A DNA stretch of 64,000 nucleotides from Enterobacter wuhouensis (GTDB taxonomy: Bacteria; Pseudomonadota; Gammaproteobacteria; Enterobacterales; Enterobacteriaceae), in NCBI RefSeq assembly GCF_004331265.1, contig NZ_SJOO01000005.1, positions 1 to 64,000 on the forward strand. The letters run 5' to 3'. The notes under the pieces are model-generated. The model was given only the letters and a program-made list of their open reading frames with translations, did not search any database and was not told where the DNA came from. Made by a program: the position numbers and the translations under genes. Below, in pieces: positions 55,993-64,000 of the stretch. Within the stretch, counting starts at the first letter, position 1, and each line of letters opens with the position of its first letter.

Positions 55993-57015
55993 ATGAAGAA
56001 AATGTTGCGCTTTGTCCTCCTTCTCATCGTCGTGCTGGTTATTGCTGGCGGAGCAGGAATGTGGAAGGTTCGCCAGCTGGCGGACAGTAAAATCCTGATT
56101 AAAGACGAGACGATTTTTACCCTTAAAGCCGGCACCGGGCGAATGGCGCTGGGCGAGCAGCTTTACGGGGACAAAATTATCAATCGTCCACGCGTATTCC
56201 AGTGGCTACTGCGCATTGAACCCGAGCTTTCTCACTTCAAAGCCGGTACGTATCGCTTCACCCCGGGTATGACGGTGAGGGAGATGCTGCAGCTGCTGGA
56301 AAGCGGTAAAGAAGCACAGTTTCCGCTGCGCTTTGTTGAAGGCATGCGCCTGAGCGATTACCTCAAACAGCTGCGCGACGCGCCGTATATCAAGCACACG
56401 CTGAAGGATGATAGCTATCAGACGGTGGCTGAGGTGCTGAAGTTCGAGCATCCCGAGTGGGTGGAGGGCTGGTTCTGGCCGGATACCTGGATGTACACCG
56501 CAGGCACAACGGATGTCGCTATCCTGAAGCGTGCACACAAAAAGATGGTTGCGGCGGTGGAGTCTGCATGGAAAGGGCGCGCTGACGGCCTGCCGTATAA
56601 CGATCAAAACCAGTTTGTGACGATGGCTTCCATCATCGAAAAAGAGACGGCGGTTGCGGCAGAGCGCGATCGGGTCGCCTCGGTGTTTATCAACCGCCTG
56701 CGCATCGGTATGCGGCTGCAGACCGACCCGACCGTTATCTACGGCATGGGCGAGAGCTACAGCGGCAAGATATCCAGAAAAGATCTGGAGACGCCAACGG
56801 CGTATAATACCTACGTGATTAGCGGCTTACCGCCGGGCCCGATCGCCACGCCGAGCGAAGCGTCGCTCAACGCCGCCGCGCATCCGGCTAAAACACCGTA
56901 TCTCTATTTTGTGGCGGATGGAAAAGGGGGACATACCTTTAACACCAACCTTGCCAGCCACAATCGCTCTGTTCAGGACTATCTGAAGGCACTTAAGGAA
57001 AAAAATGCGCAGTAA
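55993..57015 (+). CDS. mltG: Endolytic murein transglycosylase MltG
   Basis: Inner-membrane transglycosylase that cuts new glycan strands and may set their length. It has 340 residues, as in E. coli YceG. One N-terminal helix ([21 protein letters not shown]) anchors a periplasmic LysM-like part and the YceG domain. The catalytic Glu lies in [21 protein letters not shown] near residue 218. It overlaps tmk by 11 bases. Confidence 0.96.
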   Translation: MKKMLRFVLLLIVVLVIAGGAGMWKVRQLADSKILIKDETIFTLKAGTGRMALGEQLYGDKIINRPRVFQWLLRIEPELSHFKAGTYRFTPGMTVREMLQLLESGKEAQFPLRFVEGMRLSDYLKQLRDAPYIKHTLKDDSYQTVAEVLKFEHPEWVEGWFWPDTWMYTAGTTDVAILKRAHKKMVAAVESAWKGRADGLPYNDQNQFVTMASIIEKETAVAAERDRVASVFINRLRIGMRLQTDPTVIYGMGESYSGKISRKDLETPTAYNTYVISGLPPGPIATPSEASLNAAAHPAKTPYLYFVADGKGGHTFNTNLASHNRSVQDYLKALKEKNAQ

Positions 57016-57646
57016 ATACATTGTCATTGAGGGACTTGAAGGGGCGGGTAAGACCACCGCCCGCAACGTGGTGGTCGATACCCTTAAAACGCTTGGCGTC
57101 GCGGAGATGGTTTTCACCCGCGAGCCGGGCGGTACTCAGCTGGCGGAAAAGCTGCGCAGCCTGGTGCTGGATATTAAATCCGTTGGCGACGAAGTTATCA
57201 CTGACAAGGCTGAAGTGCTGATGTTTTACGCGGCGCGCGTGCAGCTGGTTGAGACGGTTATCAAACCGGCCCTGGCGGAAGGCAAATGGGTGATTGGCGA
57301 TCGTCATGATTTGTCGACCCAGGCCTATCAGGGCGGGGGCCGTGGTATTGACCAGACCATGCTGGCCACGCTGCGTGACGCCGTTCTCGGCGATTTTCGT
57401 CCCGATCTGACGCTCTATCTGGACGTGACGCCAGAAGTGGGTTTGAAACGCGCCCGCGCGCGCGGCGAGCTGGACCGCATTGAGCAAGAGTCTTTCGACT
57501 TCTTCAATCGTACACGAGCACGCTATCTTGAACTTGCCGGTAAGGACCGCTCCATTCGCACCATCGATGCGACGCAATCCCTGGAAGACGTTACGCGGGA
57601 TATTCAGCGTACCGTCATGCAGTGGGTAGAGGAGCAGCAGGCATGA
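57005..57646 (+). CDS. tmk: Thymidylate kinase
   Basis: Phosphorylates dTMP to dTDP. It has 213 residues, as in E. coli. The P-loop [10 protein letters not shown] lies near residue 10, [14 protein letters not shown] near 37, and [17 protein letters not shown] near 97. The lid region around [19 protein letters not shown] is present. It overlaps mltG by 11 bases and holB by 4, so all three are translationally coupled. Confidence 0.97.
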   Translation: MRSKYIVIEGLEGAGKTTARNVVVDTLKTLGVAEMVFTREPGGTQLAEKLRSLVLDIKSVGDEVITDKAEVLMFYAARVQLVETVIKPALAEGKWVIGDRHDLSTQAYQGGGRGIDQTMLATLRDAVLGDFRPDLTLYLDVTPEVGLKRARARGELDRIEQESFDFFNRTRARYLELAGKDRSIRTIDATQSLEDVTRDIQRTVMQWVEEQQA

Positions 57647-58647
57647 AATGGTATCCATGGTTGCGCCCGCATTTTGAACAGCTGATCGGCAGCTATCAGG
57701 CCGGGCGGGGGCATCATGCGTTACTGATTCAGGCGCTGCCGGGAATGGGTGACGATGCGTTGATTTACGCCATCACCCGCTTCCTGATGTGCCAGCAGCC
57801 GGAAGGGCACAAAAGCTGCGGTAAATGTCGCGGCTGCCAGCTGATGCAGGCGGGTACGCATCCTGACTACTACACGCTGGAGCCTGAAAAGGGTAAAAGC
57901 ACGCTCGGGATTGACGCCGTGCGTGAAGTCAGCGAGAAATTATATGAACACGCGCGGCTGGGCGGTGCAAAAGTGGTGTGGCTGAAAGATGCGGCCATAC
58001 TGACCGAGGCGGCGGCCAACGCGCTGCTGAAAACGCTGGAGGAGCCGCCGGAAAAGACGTGGTTCTTCCTGTCATGCCGTGAGCCCGGACGATTACTCGC
58101 GACGCTGCGCAGCCGCTGCCGTCTTCACCACCTTGCCGCACCTCAGGAAGCCTGGTCCCTGACCTGGCTTTCACGTGAAGTGACGGCGTCACAAGAAGTC
58201 ATGCTGGCTGCGCTGCGCCTGAGCAGCGGTGCACCGGCTGCGGCGCTGGCTTTGCTGCAGAAAGACGTCTGGTCGCAGCGCGAGGCGCTCTGCCGGGCTG
58301 TTGAAACTGCACTGGACAGCGGTGACTGGCTGAGTGTGCTGCCTGCGCTGAACAGCGACCAGGCCGCAGAGCGTCTGCACTGGCTGGCCGCACTTTTGCT
58401 GGATTCGCTTAAGCTGCAGCAGGGAGCCACGCTGCTGAGCAACCCTGACGTTTGGCCCCTGGTGAATACGCTGGCGAACCGCCTGTCAGGTACTTCCCTG
58501 CGCGCAATCCTTCATGAGGTTTGCCAGAGCCGCGAACAGCTCTTGAGCGTGACGGGGCTTAACCGCGAGCTTGTGCTGACCGATCGGCTGCTGAGTATTG
58601 AACACTATCTGCAACCCGGCGTAATACCGCCCGTTTCCCACCTCTGA
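57643..58647 (+). CDS. holB: DNA polymerase III delta-prime subunit
   Basis: Part of the clamp loader. The start at 57643 overlaps the tmk stop in ATGA and gives 334 residues, the E. coli length. The zinc module is Cys50 and CGKCRGC ([16 protein letters not shown]). [14 protein letters not shown] carries the conserved sensor region, and SRCRLHHL holds the SRC motif. The P-loop is degenerate, as normal for delta-prime. Confidence 0.96.
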   Translation: MKWYPWLRPHFEQLIGSYQAGRGHHALLIQALPGMGDDALIYAITRFLMCQQPEGHKSCGKCRGCQLMQAGTHPDYYTLEPEKGKSTLGIDAVREVSEKLYEHARLGGAKVVWLKDAAILTEAAANALLKTLEEPPEKTWFFLSCREPGRLLATLRSRCRLHHLAAPQEAWSLTWLSREVTASQEVMLAALRLSSGAPAAALALLQKDVWSQREALCRAVETALDSGDWLSVLPALNSDQAAERLHWLAALLLDSLKLQQGATLLSNPDVWPLVNTLANRLSGTSLRAILHEVCQSREQLLSVTGLNRELVLTDRLLSIEHYLQPGVIPPVSHL

Positions 58648-58657
58648 GAGAGACATT

Positions 58658-59452
58658 ATGTTTTTAGTCGACTCACACTGCCATCTTGATGGCCTGGATT
58701 ATCAATCCCTGCATAAAAACGTGGACGATGTGCTGGCGAAAGCCGCCGCCCGCGATGTGAAATTTTGCCTGGCCGTAGCGACCACGCTGCCGGGCTATCG
58801 TGCCATGCGTGACCTGGTGGGCGAGCGCGATAACGTGGCGTTCTCCTGCGGCGTCCATCCGCTGAATCAGGATGAAGCCTACGACGTGGAAGACTTACGC
58901 CGCCTGGCGGCGGAAGAGGGCGTGGTCGCAATGGGTGAAACCGGGCTGGACTATTTTTACACCCCGGAAACAAAACCCCGCCAGCAGGAGTCCTTCCGCA
59001 ACCATATCCGTATTGGCCGCGAGCTGAACAAGCCGGTTATCGTGCATACCCGCGACGCCCGCGCGGATACGCTGGCGATCCTGCAGGAAGAAAAGGTGAC
59101 GGATTGCGGTGGCGTACTACACTGTTTCACAGAAGACAGAGAAACCGCGGGCAAGCTGCTTGATTTGGGCTTTTATATCTCGTTTTCGGGGATCGTGACG
59201 TTTCGTAACGCAGAACAGCTGCGTGATGCAGCGCGCTATGTTCCGCTCGATCGTATCCTGGTGGAAACCGACTCGCCGTACCTGGCACCGGTACCGCATC
59301 GCGGTAAAGAGAACCAGCCAGCCATGACGAGAGATGTTGCAGAGTATATGGCCGTTCTGAAAGGCGTCAGCATCGATGAGCTGGCCCACATCACGACGGA
59401 AAACTTCGCAAATCTGTTCCACATAGACCCCGCCCGCCTGCAATCTGTCTGA
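58658..59452 (+). CDS. ycfH: TatD-family metal-dependent hydrolase YcfH
   Basis: Predicted metal-dependent DNase of the TatD family, 264 residues (E. coli 265). The metal ligands are visible in LVDSHCHLDGLD, AMGETGLDYFY near residue 92, PVIVHTRDA near 128, VLHCFTED near 152 and VETDSPYLAPVP near 204. It lies ten bases after holB, so is likely in the same transcript. Confidence 0.94.
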   Translation: MFLVDSHCHLDGLDYQSLHKNVDDVLAKAAARDVKFCLAVATTLPGYRAMRDLVGERDNVAFSCGVHPLNQDEAYDVEDLRRLAAEEGVVAMGETGLDYFYTPETKPRQQESFRNHIRIGRELNKPVIVHTRDARADTLAILQEEKVTDCGGVLHCFTEDRETAGKLLDLGFYISFSGIVTFRNAEQLRDAARYVPLDRILVETDSPYLAPVPHRGKENQPAMTRDVAEYMAVLKGVSIDELAHITTENFANLFHIDPARLQSV

Positions 59453-59502
59453 TACACCTGTTTTTTTTTAGGCTCGTAATTAATAAGCAAAGCGAGTAAA
59501 GT

Positions 59503-59536
59503 TCACCGCCTCATTTGGGGCGGTGATGGTGTTTTT
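59503..59536 (+). terminator. Terminator downstream of ycfH
   Basis: An 8-bp perfect stem TCACCGCC (59503-59510) and GGCGGTGA (59519-59526), followed by TGGTGTTTTT. Confidence 0.75.
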
Positions 59537-59595
59537 AGACACATCCAGACATCCTTTTTGTAAATTACTGAAAGTTTTTCGGCCGTCTTAAGCTG

Positions 59596-59617
59596 AAACG
59601 TGATAGCCGTCAAACAA
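59596..59617 (+). promoter_or_regulatory. CRP site upstream of ptsG
   Basis: AAACGTGATAGCCGTCAAAC has CGTGA-N6-TCAAA spacing close to the CRP consensus TGTGA-N6-TCACA, and resembles the E. coli ptsG CRP site. Confidence 0.65.
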
Positions 59618-59629
59618 ACCTGGAGTGAT

Positions 59630-59654
59630 TTATTTTACTCTGTGTAATAAATAA
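59630..59654 (+). promoter_or_regulatory. Mlc operator of ptsG
   Basis: TTATTTTA (59630-59637) and TAATAAATAA (59645-59654) form an AT-rich inverted repeat around CTCTGTG, fitting the Mlc site overlapping the ptsG promoter in E. coli. Glucose uptake would relieve repression. Confidence 0.75.
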
Positions 59655-59724
59655 AGGGCGCTTAGATGTCCTGTCCACGGCGCGGTACTCCCCCCGAGCC
59701 AATGCGTGAAAAGCGTAAAAAAAG

Positions 59725-59743
59725 CACAAATACTCAGGAGCAC
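59725..59743 (+). promoter_or_regulatory. SgrS small-RNA target in the ptsG leader
   Basis: CACAAATACTCAGGAGCAC matches the complement of the E. coli SgrS seed region (GUGUGACUGAGUAUUGGUG) at nearly all positions and covers the CAGGAG ribosome-binding site of ptsG. SgrS pairing would block translation during sugar-phosphate stress. Confidence 0.75.
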
Positions 59744-59751
59744 TCTCAATT

Positions 59752-61185
59752 ATGTTTAAGAATGCATTTGCTAACCTGCAAAAGGTCGGTAAATCGCTGA
59801 TGCTGCCAGTATCCGTACTGCCTATCGCAGGTATCCTGCTGGGCGTCGGTTCTGCTAACTTCAGCTGGCTGCCAGCCGTAGTTTCCCACGTGATGGCCGA
59901 AGCAGGCGGTTCTGTTTTTGCTAACATGCCGCTGATCTTCGCTATCGGTGTTGCTCTGGGCTTCACCAATAACGACGGTGTATCTGCACTGGCCGCTGTT
60001 GTTGCCTACGGCATTATGGTGAAAACCATGGCTGTGGTTGCGCCGCTGGTTCTGCATTTACCGGCTGAAGAGATCGCTGCAAAACACCTGGCCGATACCG
60101 GTGTTCTCGGCGGTATTATCTCCGGTGCGATTGCCGCGTATATGTTTAACCGCTTCTATCGCATCAAGCTGCCTGAGTATCTGGGCTTCTTCGCGGGCAA
60201 GCGTTTCGTTCCGATCATCTCTGGTCTGGCAGCGATTTTCACTGGCGTGATCCTGTCCTTCATCTGGCCACCAATCGGTTCCGCCATCCAGACCTTCTCT
60301 CAGTGGGCTGCTTATCAGAACCCGGTTGTGGCGTTCGGTATCTACGGCTTCATCGAGCGTTGCCTGGTACCATTTGGTCTGCACCACATCTGGAACGTTC
60401 CTTTCCAGATGCAGATTGGTGAATTCACCAACGCAGCAGGTCAGGTATTCCACGGCGATATCCCACGTTACATGGCAGGCGACCCAACTGCAGGCAAACT
60501 GTCTGGTGGCTTCCTGTTCAAAATGTACGGTCTGCCAGCCGCTGCGATTGCAATCTGGCACTCTGCTAAACCAGAGAACCGTGCAAAAGTGGGCGGTATC
60601 ATGATCTCCGCAGCGCTGACCTCGTTCCTGACCGGTATCACCGAGCCGATCGAGTTCTCCTTCATGTTCGTTGCGCCGATCCTGTACATCATTCACGCGG
60701 TACTGGCTGGCCTGGCGTTCCCAATCTGTATCCTGCTGGGTATGCGTGACGGTACGTCCTTCTCTCACGGCCTGATCGACTTTATCGTGCTGTCCGGTAA
60801 CAGCAGCAAGCTGTGGCTGTTCCCAATCGTGGGTGCGTGCTACGCGGTTGCGTACTACACCATCTTCCGCGTGCTGATCAAAGCACTGGACCTGAAAACC
60901 CCAGGTCGTGAAGATGCGTCTGAAGACAGCAAAGCTGGCGCAACCAGCGAAATGGCTCCAGCGCTGATCGCAGCCTTCGGCGGTAAAGACAACATCACTA
61001 ACCTGGACGCGTGTATCACTCGTCTGCGTGTGAGCGTTGCTGACGTCGCAAAAGTTGACCAGCCTGGGCTGAAAAAGCTGGGCGCAGCGGGCGTCGTTGT
61101 TGCAGGTTCTGGTGTTCAGGCAATCTTCGGGACTAAATCCGATAACCTGAAAACCGAAATGGATGAGTACATCCGCAACAACTAA
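59752..61185 (+). CDS. ptsG: Glucose-specific PTS enzyme IICB
   Basis: Main glucose permease; imports and phosphorylates glucose with phosphate from Crr. It has 477 residues, as in E. coli. The membrane IIC domain spans about 1-385 with [14 protein letters not shown] near residue 295. A linker precedes the IIB domain with the phosphorylated Cys421 in [13 protein letters not shown]. The 5' leader carries Mlc, CRP and SgrS sites. It is monocistronic. Confidence 0.97.
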   Translation: MFKNAFANLQKVGKSLMLPVSVLPIAGILLGVGSANFSWLPAVVSHVMAEAGGSVFANMPLIFAIGVALGFTNNDGVSALAAVVAYGIMVKTMAVVAPLVLHLPAEEIAAKHLADTGVLGGIISGAIAAYMFNRFYRIKLPEYLGFFAGKRFVPIISGLAAIFTGVILSFIWPPIGSAIQTFSQWAAYQNPVVAFGIYGFIERCLVPFGLHHIWNVPFQMQIGEFTNAAGQVFHGDIPRYMAGDPTAGKLSGGFLFKMYGLPAAAIAIWHSAKPENRAKVGGIMISAALTSFLTGITEPIEFSFMFVAPILYIIHAVLAGLAFPICILLGMRDGTSFSHGLIDFIVLSGNSSKLWLFPIVGACYAVAYYTIFRVLIKALDLKTPGREDASEDSKAGATSEMAPALIAAFGGKDNITNLDACITRLRVSVADVAKVDQPGLKKLGAAGVVVAGSGVQAIFGTKSDNLKTEMDEYIRNN

Positions 61186-61205
61186 GTTGTGATGTGGGGA
61201 GACTG

Positions 61206-61230
61206 AGGCAGCCGAATGGCTGCCTTTTTT
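61206..61230 (+). terminator. Terminator of ptsG
   Basis: An 8-bp perfect stem AGGCAGCC (61206-61213) and GGCTGCCT (61218-61225), GAAT loop and T tract. Confidence 0.88.
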
Positions 61231-61263
61231 ATTGGGTGCGGTTCAGAGATCCGGACGACATTT

Positions 61264-61295
61264 GTAGGCCGGGTCAGGCGTAGCCGCCACCCGGC
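61264..61295. repeat. REP element between ptsG and fhuE
   Basis: GTAGGCCGGGTCAGGCGTAG followed by CCGCCACCCGGC is a canonical enterobacterial REP palindromic unit, with GCCGGGT and ACCCGGC arms, between convergent ptsG and fhuE. Confidence 0.85.
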
Positions 61296-61351
61296 AAAAA
61301 GCGCGCACAAAAAAAAGGAGCCCTTCGGCTCCTTTTGTTACAACGGACAGC

Positions 61352-63568
61352 TTAGAAACTATAGGTTCCGCTCACGGAGAAGTTACGCGGTGCGCCATAA
61401 ACGCCGTAGGTTCCCAGATAGTCATAGTATTCTTTGTCGAAGACGTTGTTCAGGTTGCCCTGCACCGAAAAGTTTTTGGTAATCTGGTAACGCGCAAACA
61501 GGTCGACAACGGTATACCCATCCTGAGCGATCTGCTTGACGCCCTGAGGCCCCGGCGTTTCAAAATCATACCAGGTTTTATTCTGCCAGCGAGCGCCGCC
61601 GCCAACCGCCAGTTCCGGCAGCATCGGCAGCTGATAGCGCGTAAACAGTTTAAGTGAAGTACGCGCCTGCTGTGGGTTCACCGCGTTACCGTCTTCATCT
61701 TCAGCAATGTAGCGGCTCCCGCCGAAGGTTAACTGCCAGTTGTCGGTCAGCGCGCCGTTCAGCTCGAACTCAATACCTTTACTCACGGTACCATCAATGG
61801 ATTTATACGCCGTTTGACCGCCGGAGCCAGGAATAGTCGTGCCTGTTGAAACAGCCACGTTGTCTTGTTCGATACGGAATACCGACACTGTTGCGGTGAG
61901 GCGGGTGTTAAACCAGTCGCCTTTCACACCCGCTTCGTAGCTTTTGCCGGTCGTGGGATCGATGAACTTGCTGTTCACATCCCGCTGGCCGCTAGGCTGG
62001 AAGATGGAGGTGTAGCTGGTGTAGACGGACCAGGTATCGTCGATATCATAAATCAGCCCCGCATAAGGGGTGACGTCGTGGAATTTCGCGTTACGGATCT
62101 CATCCGGCTTGCGCTCAAGGTTGTATTTTGCGCTCCATTCGGTGTAACGCGCGCCCAGAATCAAATGCAGTGGGTCAGCAAGAGAGAGGCGGGTTGCGGC
62201 ATACGCGGATTTTTGACGAATAACATCGCGCTGGTAAAGCGCAAAATCCGACCAGGTTGGATTCGCCAGCTTACCGTTGTAGTCGTAAATGCTGCCGACA
62301 TCCATCAAACCGTAGTTATCATTGACCGGATAGGAGTTGTCATAGCTGTTACGCTGACGGCTGTAGCTCCCGCCCAACATCAGCTCATGCTGGCGACCCA
62401 GCAGATCGTATCCACCACGAACGAATGCGTCTACGGAGTCCTGCTTGCGTTCGCCGCGGTTCCATCCGCCCCATGCGCCCTGGAAGAGGGAAGCATCGTA
62501 CAGGCCGGTTGCTTTGTCCGGATAACCATCAATGTACATCAGCTTGCTGTCGAAATTGGTTTCGGCATGCATGGCGTTAACCTTTGCCTCCCAGCCGTTG
62601 TCAAAACGCTGCGTCAGGTTGGCAAAGACCTTAGTGGAGTCCTGGTTCGAGTACGTCCAGTCGGCGGCGGTGTTAAAGCCGCGGCGGAAATCTGTTTTAC
62701 TGCCGTCGCTAAACATCGAAGGGAAACCGCCCCAGGTAGGGCTATCCTCTTCGCTTTCCTGATAGTCATAGCCCACAGAAAGCGTTGTAGAGTCAGTCAA
62801 ATCGGCATCGACAACGCCGTACACAAACTTCTTACGGTAGTGATTACGCTCAACCCAGGAGTCTTTATCCTCATAGCCCGTGATGACGCGACCGCGCACG
62901 TTGCCTGATTCGGTGAGAGGAGCCTGGAGATCCAGCACATAGCGCTGTTTATCCCAGCTGCCGTAGGTGGCGGATACCGAGCCCTTGAATTCTTTGCTGT
63001 CGGCGTGTTTGCGCACCATGTTGACGTAAGCAGAAGGGTTCCCCGTACCGCTCATTAAGCCTGCAGCGCCTCGAACCACTTCGATCTTATCGAAGATTGC
63101 GGTATCGCCCGCCGTATCACCAAAGTTCCAGCGGTTATCCAGGAACGTCGGCATATCCTCATAGGCAAAGTTACTGATGAAGAAGCCGCGTGCATAATAG
63201 TTTGTACGGCTGGTATCGATGCGGGATGCGCTCACGCCAGTCGTGTTATCCAGAACCTGCCCAATGGTGTTCAGCTCCTGGTCCTGCATACGTTGCTGGC
63301 TAATCACACTAACTGACTGCGGGATATCGCGTGGAACGAGTAACAGCTTGGTCCCGGTGGTGGTGGTTTTGACGCTGTAGTCTTGATCCTGTCCAGTGGA
63401 AGGATCCTGAGCGTTATCAAAACCGCCATCAACCACCACGGTATCTTCGTCAGCGGTGGCGGCGAAACTTACGGTTGGCGTCAATGCCATAGCAATACAG
63501 GCTGCCAGCAACGAAGGCGTTGCGACAGGCTGACGTTGCCCATCCCTGGTGTGATTAATGAAAGACAT
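61352..63568 (-). CDS. fhuE: TonB-dependent ferric hydroxamate siderophore receptor FhuE
   Basis: Outer-membrane receptor for coprogen and rhodotorulic acid type siderophores. The start at 63568 gives 738 residues (E. coli 729); the ATG one codon upstream is equally possible. The signal peptide ends VSFA, with a TonB box-like EDTVVVDGG. The plug carries RDIPQSVSVISQQRM and VEVVRGAAGLMSGTGNPSAYVNMVRK, and the barrel ends FSVSGTYSF. It is clearly more divergent from E. coli than its neighbours, yet lies in the fhuE position, so the exact ligand is inferred. Confidence 0.88.
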   Translation of the reverse strand: MSFINHTRDGQRQPVATPSLLAACIAMALTPTVSFAATADEDTVVVDGGFDNAQDPSTGQDQDYSVKTTTTGTKLLLVPRDIPQSVSVISQQRMQDQELNTIGQVLDNTTGVSASRIDTSRTNYYARGFFISNFAYEDMPTFLDNRWNFGDTAGDTAIFDKIEVVRGAAGLMSGTGNPSAYVNMVRKHADSKEFKGSVSATYGSWDKQRYVLDLQAPLTESGNVRGRVITGYEDKDSWVERNHYRKKFVYGVVDADLTDSTTLSVGYDYQESEEDSPTWGGFPSMFSDGSKTDFRRGFNTAADWTYSNQDSTKVFANLTQRFDNGWEAKVNAMHAETNFDSKLMYIDGYPDKATGLYDASLFQGAWGGWNRGERKQDSVDAFVRGGYDLLGRQHELMLGGSYSRQRNSYDNSYPVNDNYGLMDVGSIYDYNGKLANPTWSDFALYQRDVIRQKSAYAATRLSLADPLHLILGARYTEWSAKYNLERKPDEIRNAKFHDVTPYAGLIYDIDDTWSVYTSYTSIFQPSGQRDVNSKFIDPTTGKSYEAGVKGDWFNTRLTATVSVFRIEQDNVAVSTGTTIPGSGGQTAYKSIDGTVSKGIEFELNGALTDNWQLTFGGSRYIAEDEDGNAVNPQQARTSLKLFTRYQLPMLPELAVGGGARWQNKTWYDFETPGPQGVKQIAQDGYTVVDLFARYQITKNFSVQGNLNNVFDKEYYDYLGTYGVYGAPRNFSVSGTYSF

Positions 63569-63654
63569 CATCAAACCCTTAATAATGGTGAAGGTTATAT
63601 GCATCAGTCCCGCTAGCACGGGCTGAGGTCGTTTTCTATGTTAAAAATGCGCAT

Positions 63655-63673
63655 GAAAATGCAAATGCGAAAT
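63655..63673 (-). promoter_or_regulatory. Possible Fur box upstream of fhuE
   Basis: GAAAATGCAAATGCGAAAT on the plus strand resembles repeated NAWAAT hexamers of Fur sites. Several AATGC repeats surround it, about 90 bp before the fhuE start. The match is only partial, and the role rests mainly on known Fur control of fhuE. Confidence 0.35.
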
Positions 63674-63920
63674 ATACGCATTGTGATTATCGCTGTAAAC
63701 AGATGTGTCAGGCGGAACTGAAATATTGTTTCAGGGAAATCTGTTGCGGGAGCGGTTACTCTCCAGCCAGCTACAGGGCAAACAGGAAAGAAATCGTGGG
63801 AGAAGGTTGAAAGGACAGGAGAATCTCGCTCATACTCTTGAGTTATGTCACACGGTAATAAAGACAATGTGTGCTAATAGCGGACGCACCACGCCAGATT
63901 AATCAAAAAAGGAAAAGGTC

Positions 63921-64000
63921 ATGGCTGAAGAAACCATTTTCAGTAAAATTATTCGCCGCGAAATCCCGTCGGATATTGTTTATCAGGATGAACTGGTGAC
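63921..64000 (+). CDS. hinT: HIT-family purine nucleoside phosphoramidase HinT, 5' part
   Basis: The first 26 codons of hinT, cut by the window end. It begins [20 protein letters not shown], the E. coli HinT start, after an AAAAAGGAAAAGG ribosome-binding site. The full protein hydrolyses adenosine phosphoramidates and needs the HIT motif, which lies beyond the window. Confidence 0.94.
   Translation, partial: MAEETIFSKIIRREIPSDIVYQDELV

Noticed and set aside
61865..62908. A 347-codon plus-strand ORF antisense to fhuE
   Set aside because: It lies wholly inside a well-supported receptor gene, has no ribosome-binding site or recognisable domain, and reflects codon bias of the opposite strand.

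Overview
The window is ordinary enterobacterial core chromosome. It carries the gene order seen around 23-25 min of Escherichia coli K-12, from ghrA to hinT, with nearly every gene in place. Protein lengths mostly equal the E. coli ones. Curli genes, a complete flg cluster and an opg cluster together with modest divergence from E. coli point to a motile Enterobacter-like member of the Enterobacteriaceae. The genus is inferred, not proven. I see no rRNA or tRNA gene, CRISPR array, insertion sequence, prophage or plasmid feature, and no clear pseudogene.

Layout. 1-225: a stable-RNA-type promoter reading out to the left, then the ghrA upstream region. 226-3140: ghrA, ycdX, ycdY, ycdZ. 3184-7625: the two divergent curli operons csgDEFG and csgBAC around a 764-bp regulatory region. 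7789-8757: a fimbrial-like small protein and the macrodomain protein YmdB. 8793-14262: osmoregulated periplasmic glucans (opgC diverging from opgGH). 14347-18600: yceK, msyB, mdtG, lpxL, trhO. 18639-26140: yceI-yceJ, micro-ORF yceO, solA, bssS, dinI, pyrC, yceB, mdtH, rimJ. 26150-29391: yceH, mviM, murJ. 29450-40982: flgNMA and flgBCDEFGHIJKL. 41058-43318: an MFS transporter and a divergent LysR regulator that do not occur between flgL and rne in E. coli K-12. 43360-48719: rne, rluC, yceF. 48860-58647: yceD-rpmF-plsX-fabH-fabD-fabG-acpP-fabF-pabC-mltG-tmk-holB. 58658-64000: ycfH, ptsG, fhuE and the start of hinT.

How the genes work together. Much of the window builds the cell surface: curli fibres, glucan backbone and its succinylation, lipid A lauroylation, lipid II flipping and the flagellar rod, hook and hook-filament junction. 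The fatty-acid block supplies acyl-ACP for phospholipid and lipid A, and PlsX links it to glycerolipid synthesis. Several regulatory sites can be read directly: a LexA box at dinI, a PurR box and the CTP-sensing leader at pyrC, an FlhD4C2 box between flgA and flgB, FliA promoters before flgM and flgK, a CsgD box before csgB, and Mlc, CRP and SgrS sites at ptsG.

I found no previously undescribed multi-gene system. The most worthwhile leads are the flgL-rne insertion with a perfect 23-bp palindrome shared by transporter and regulator, a hairpin that would cover the ribosome-binding site of the fimbrial-like gene at 7789, a REP element next to the murJ start, and the conserved 37-residue YceO.
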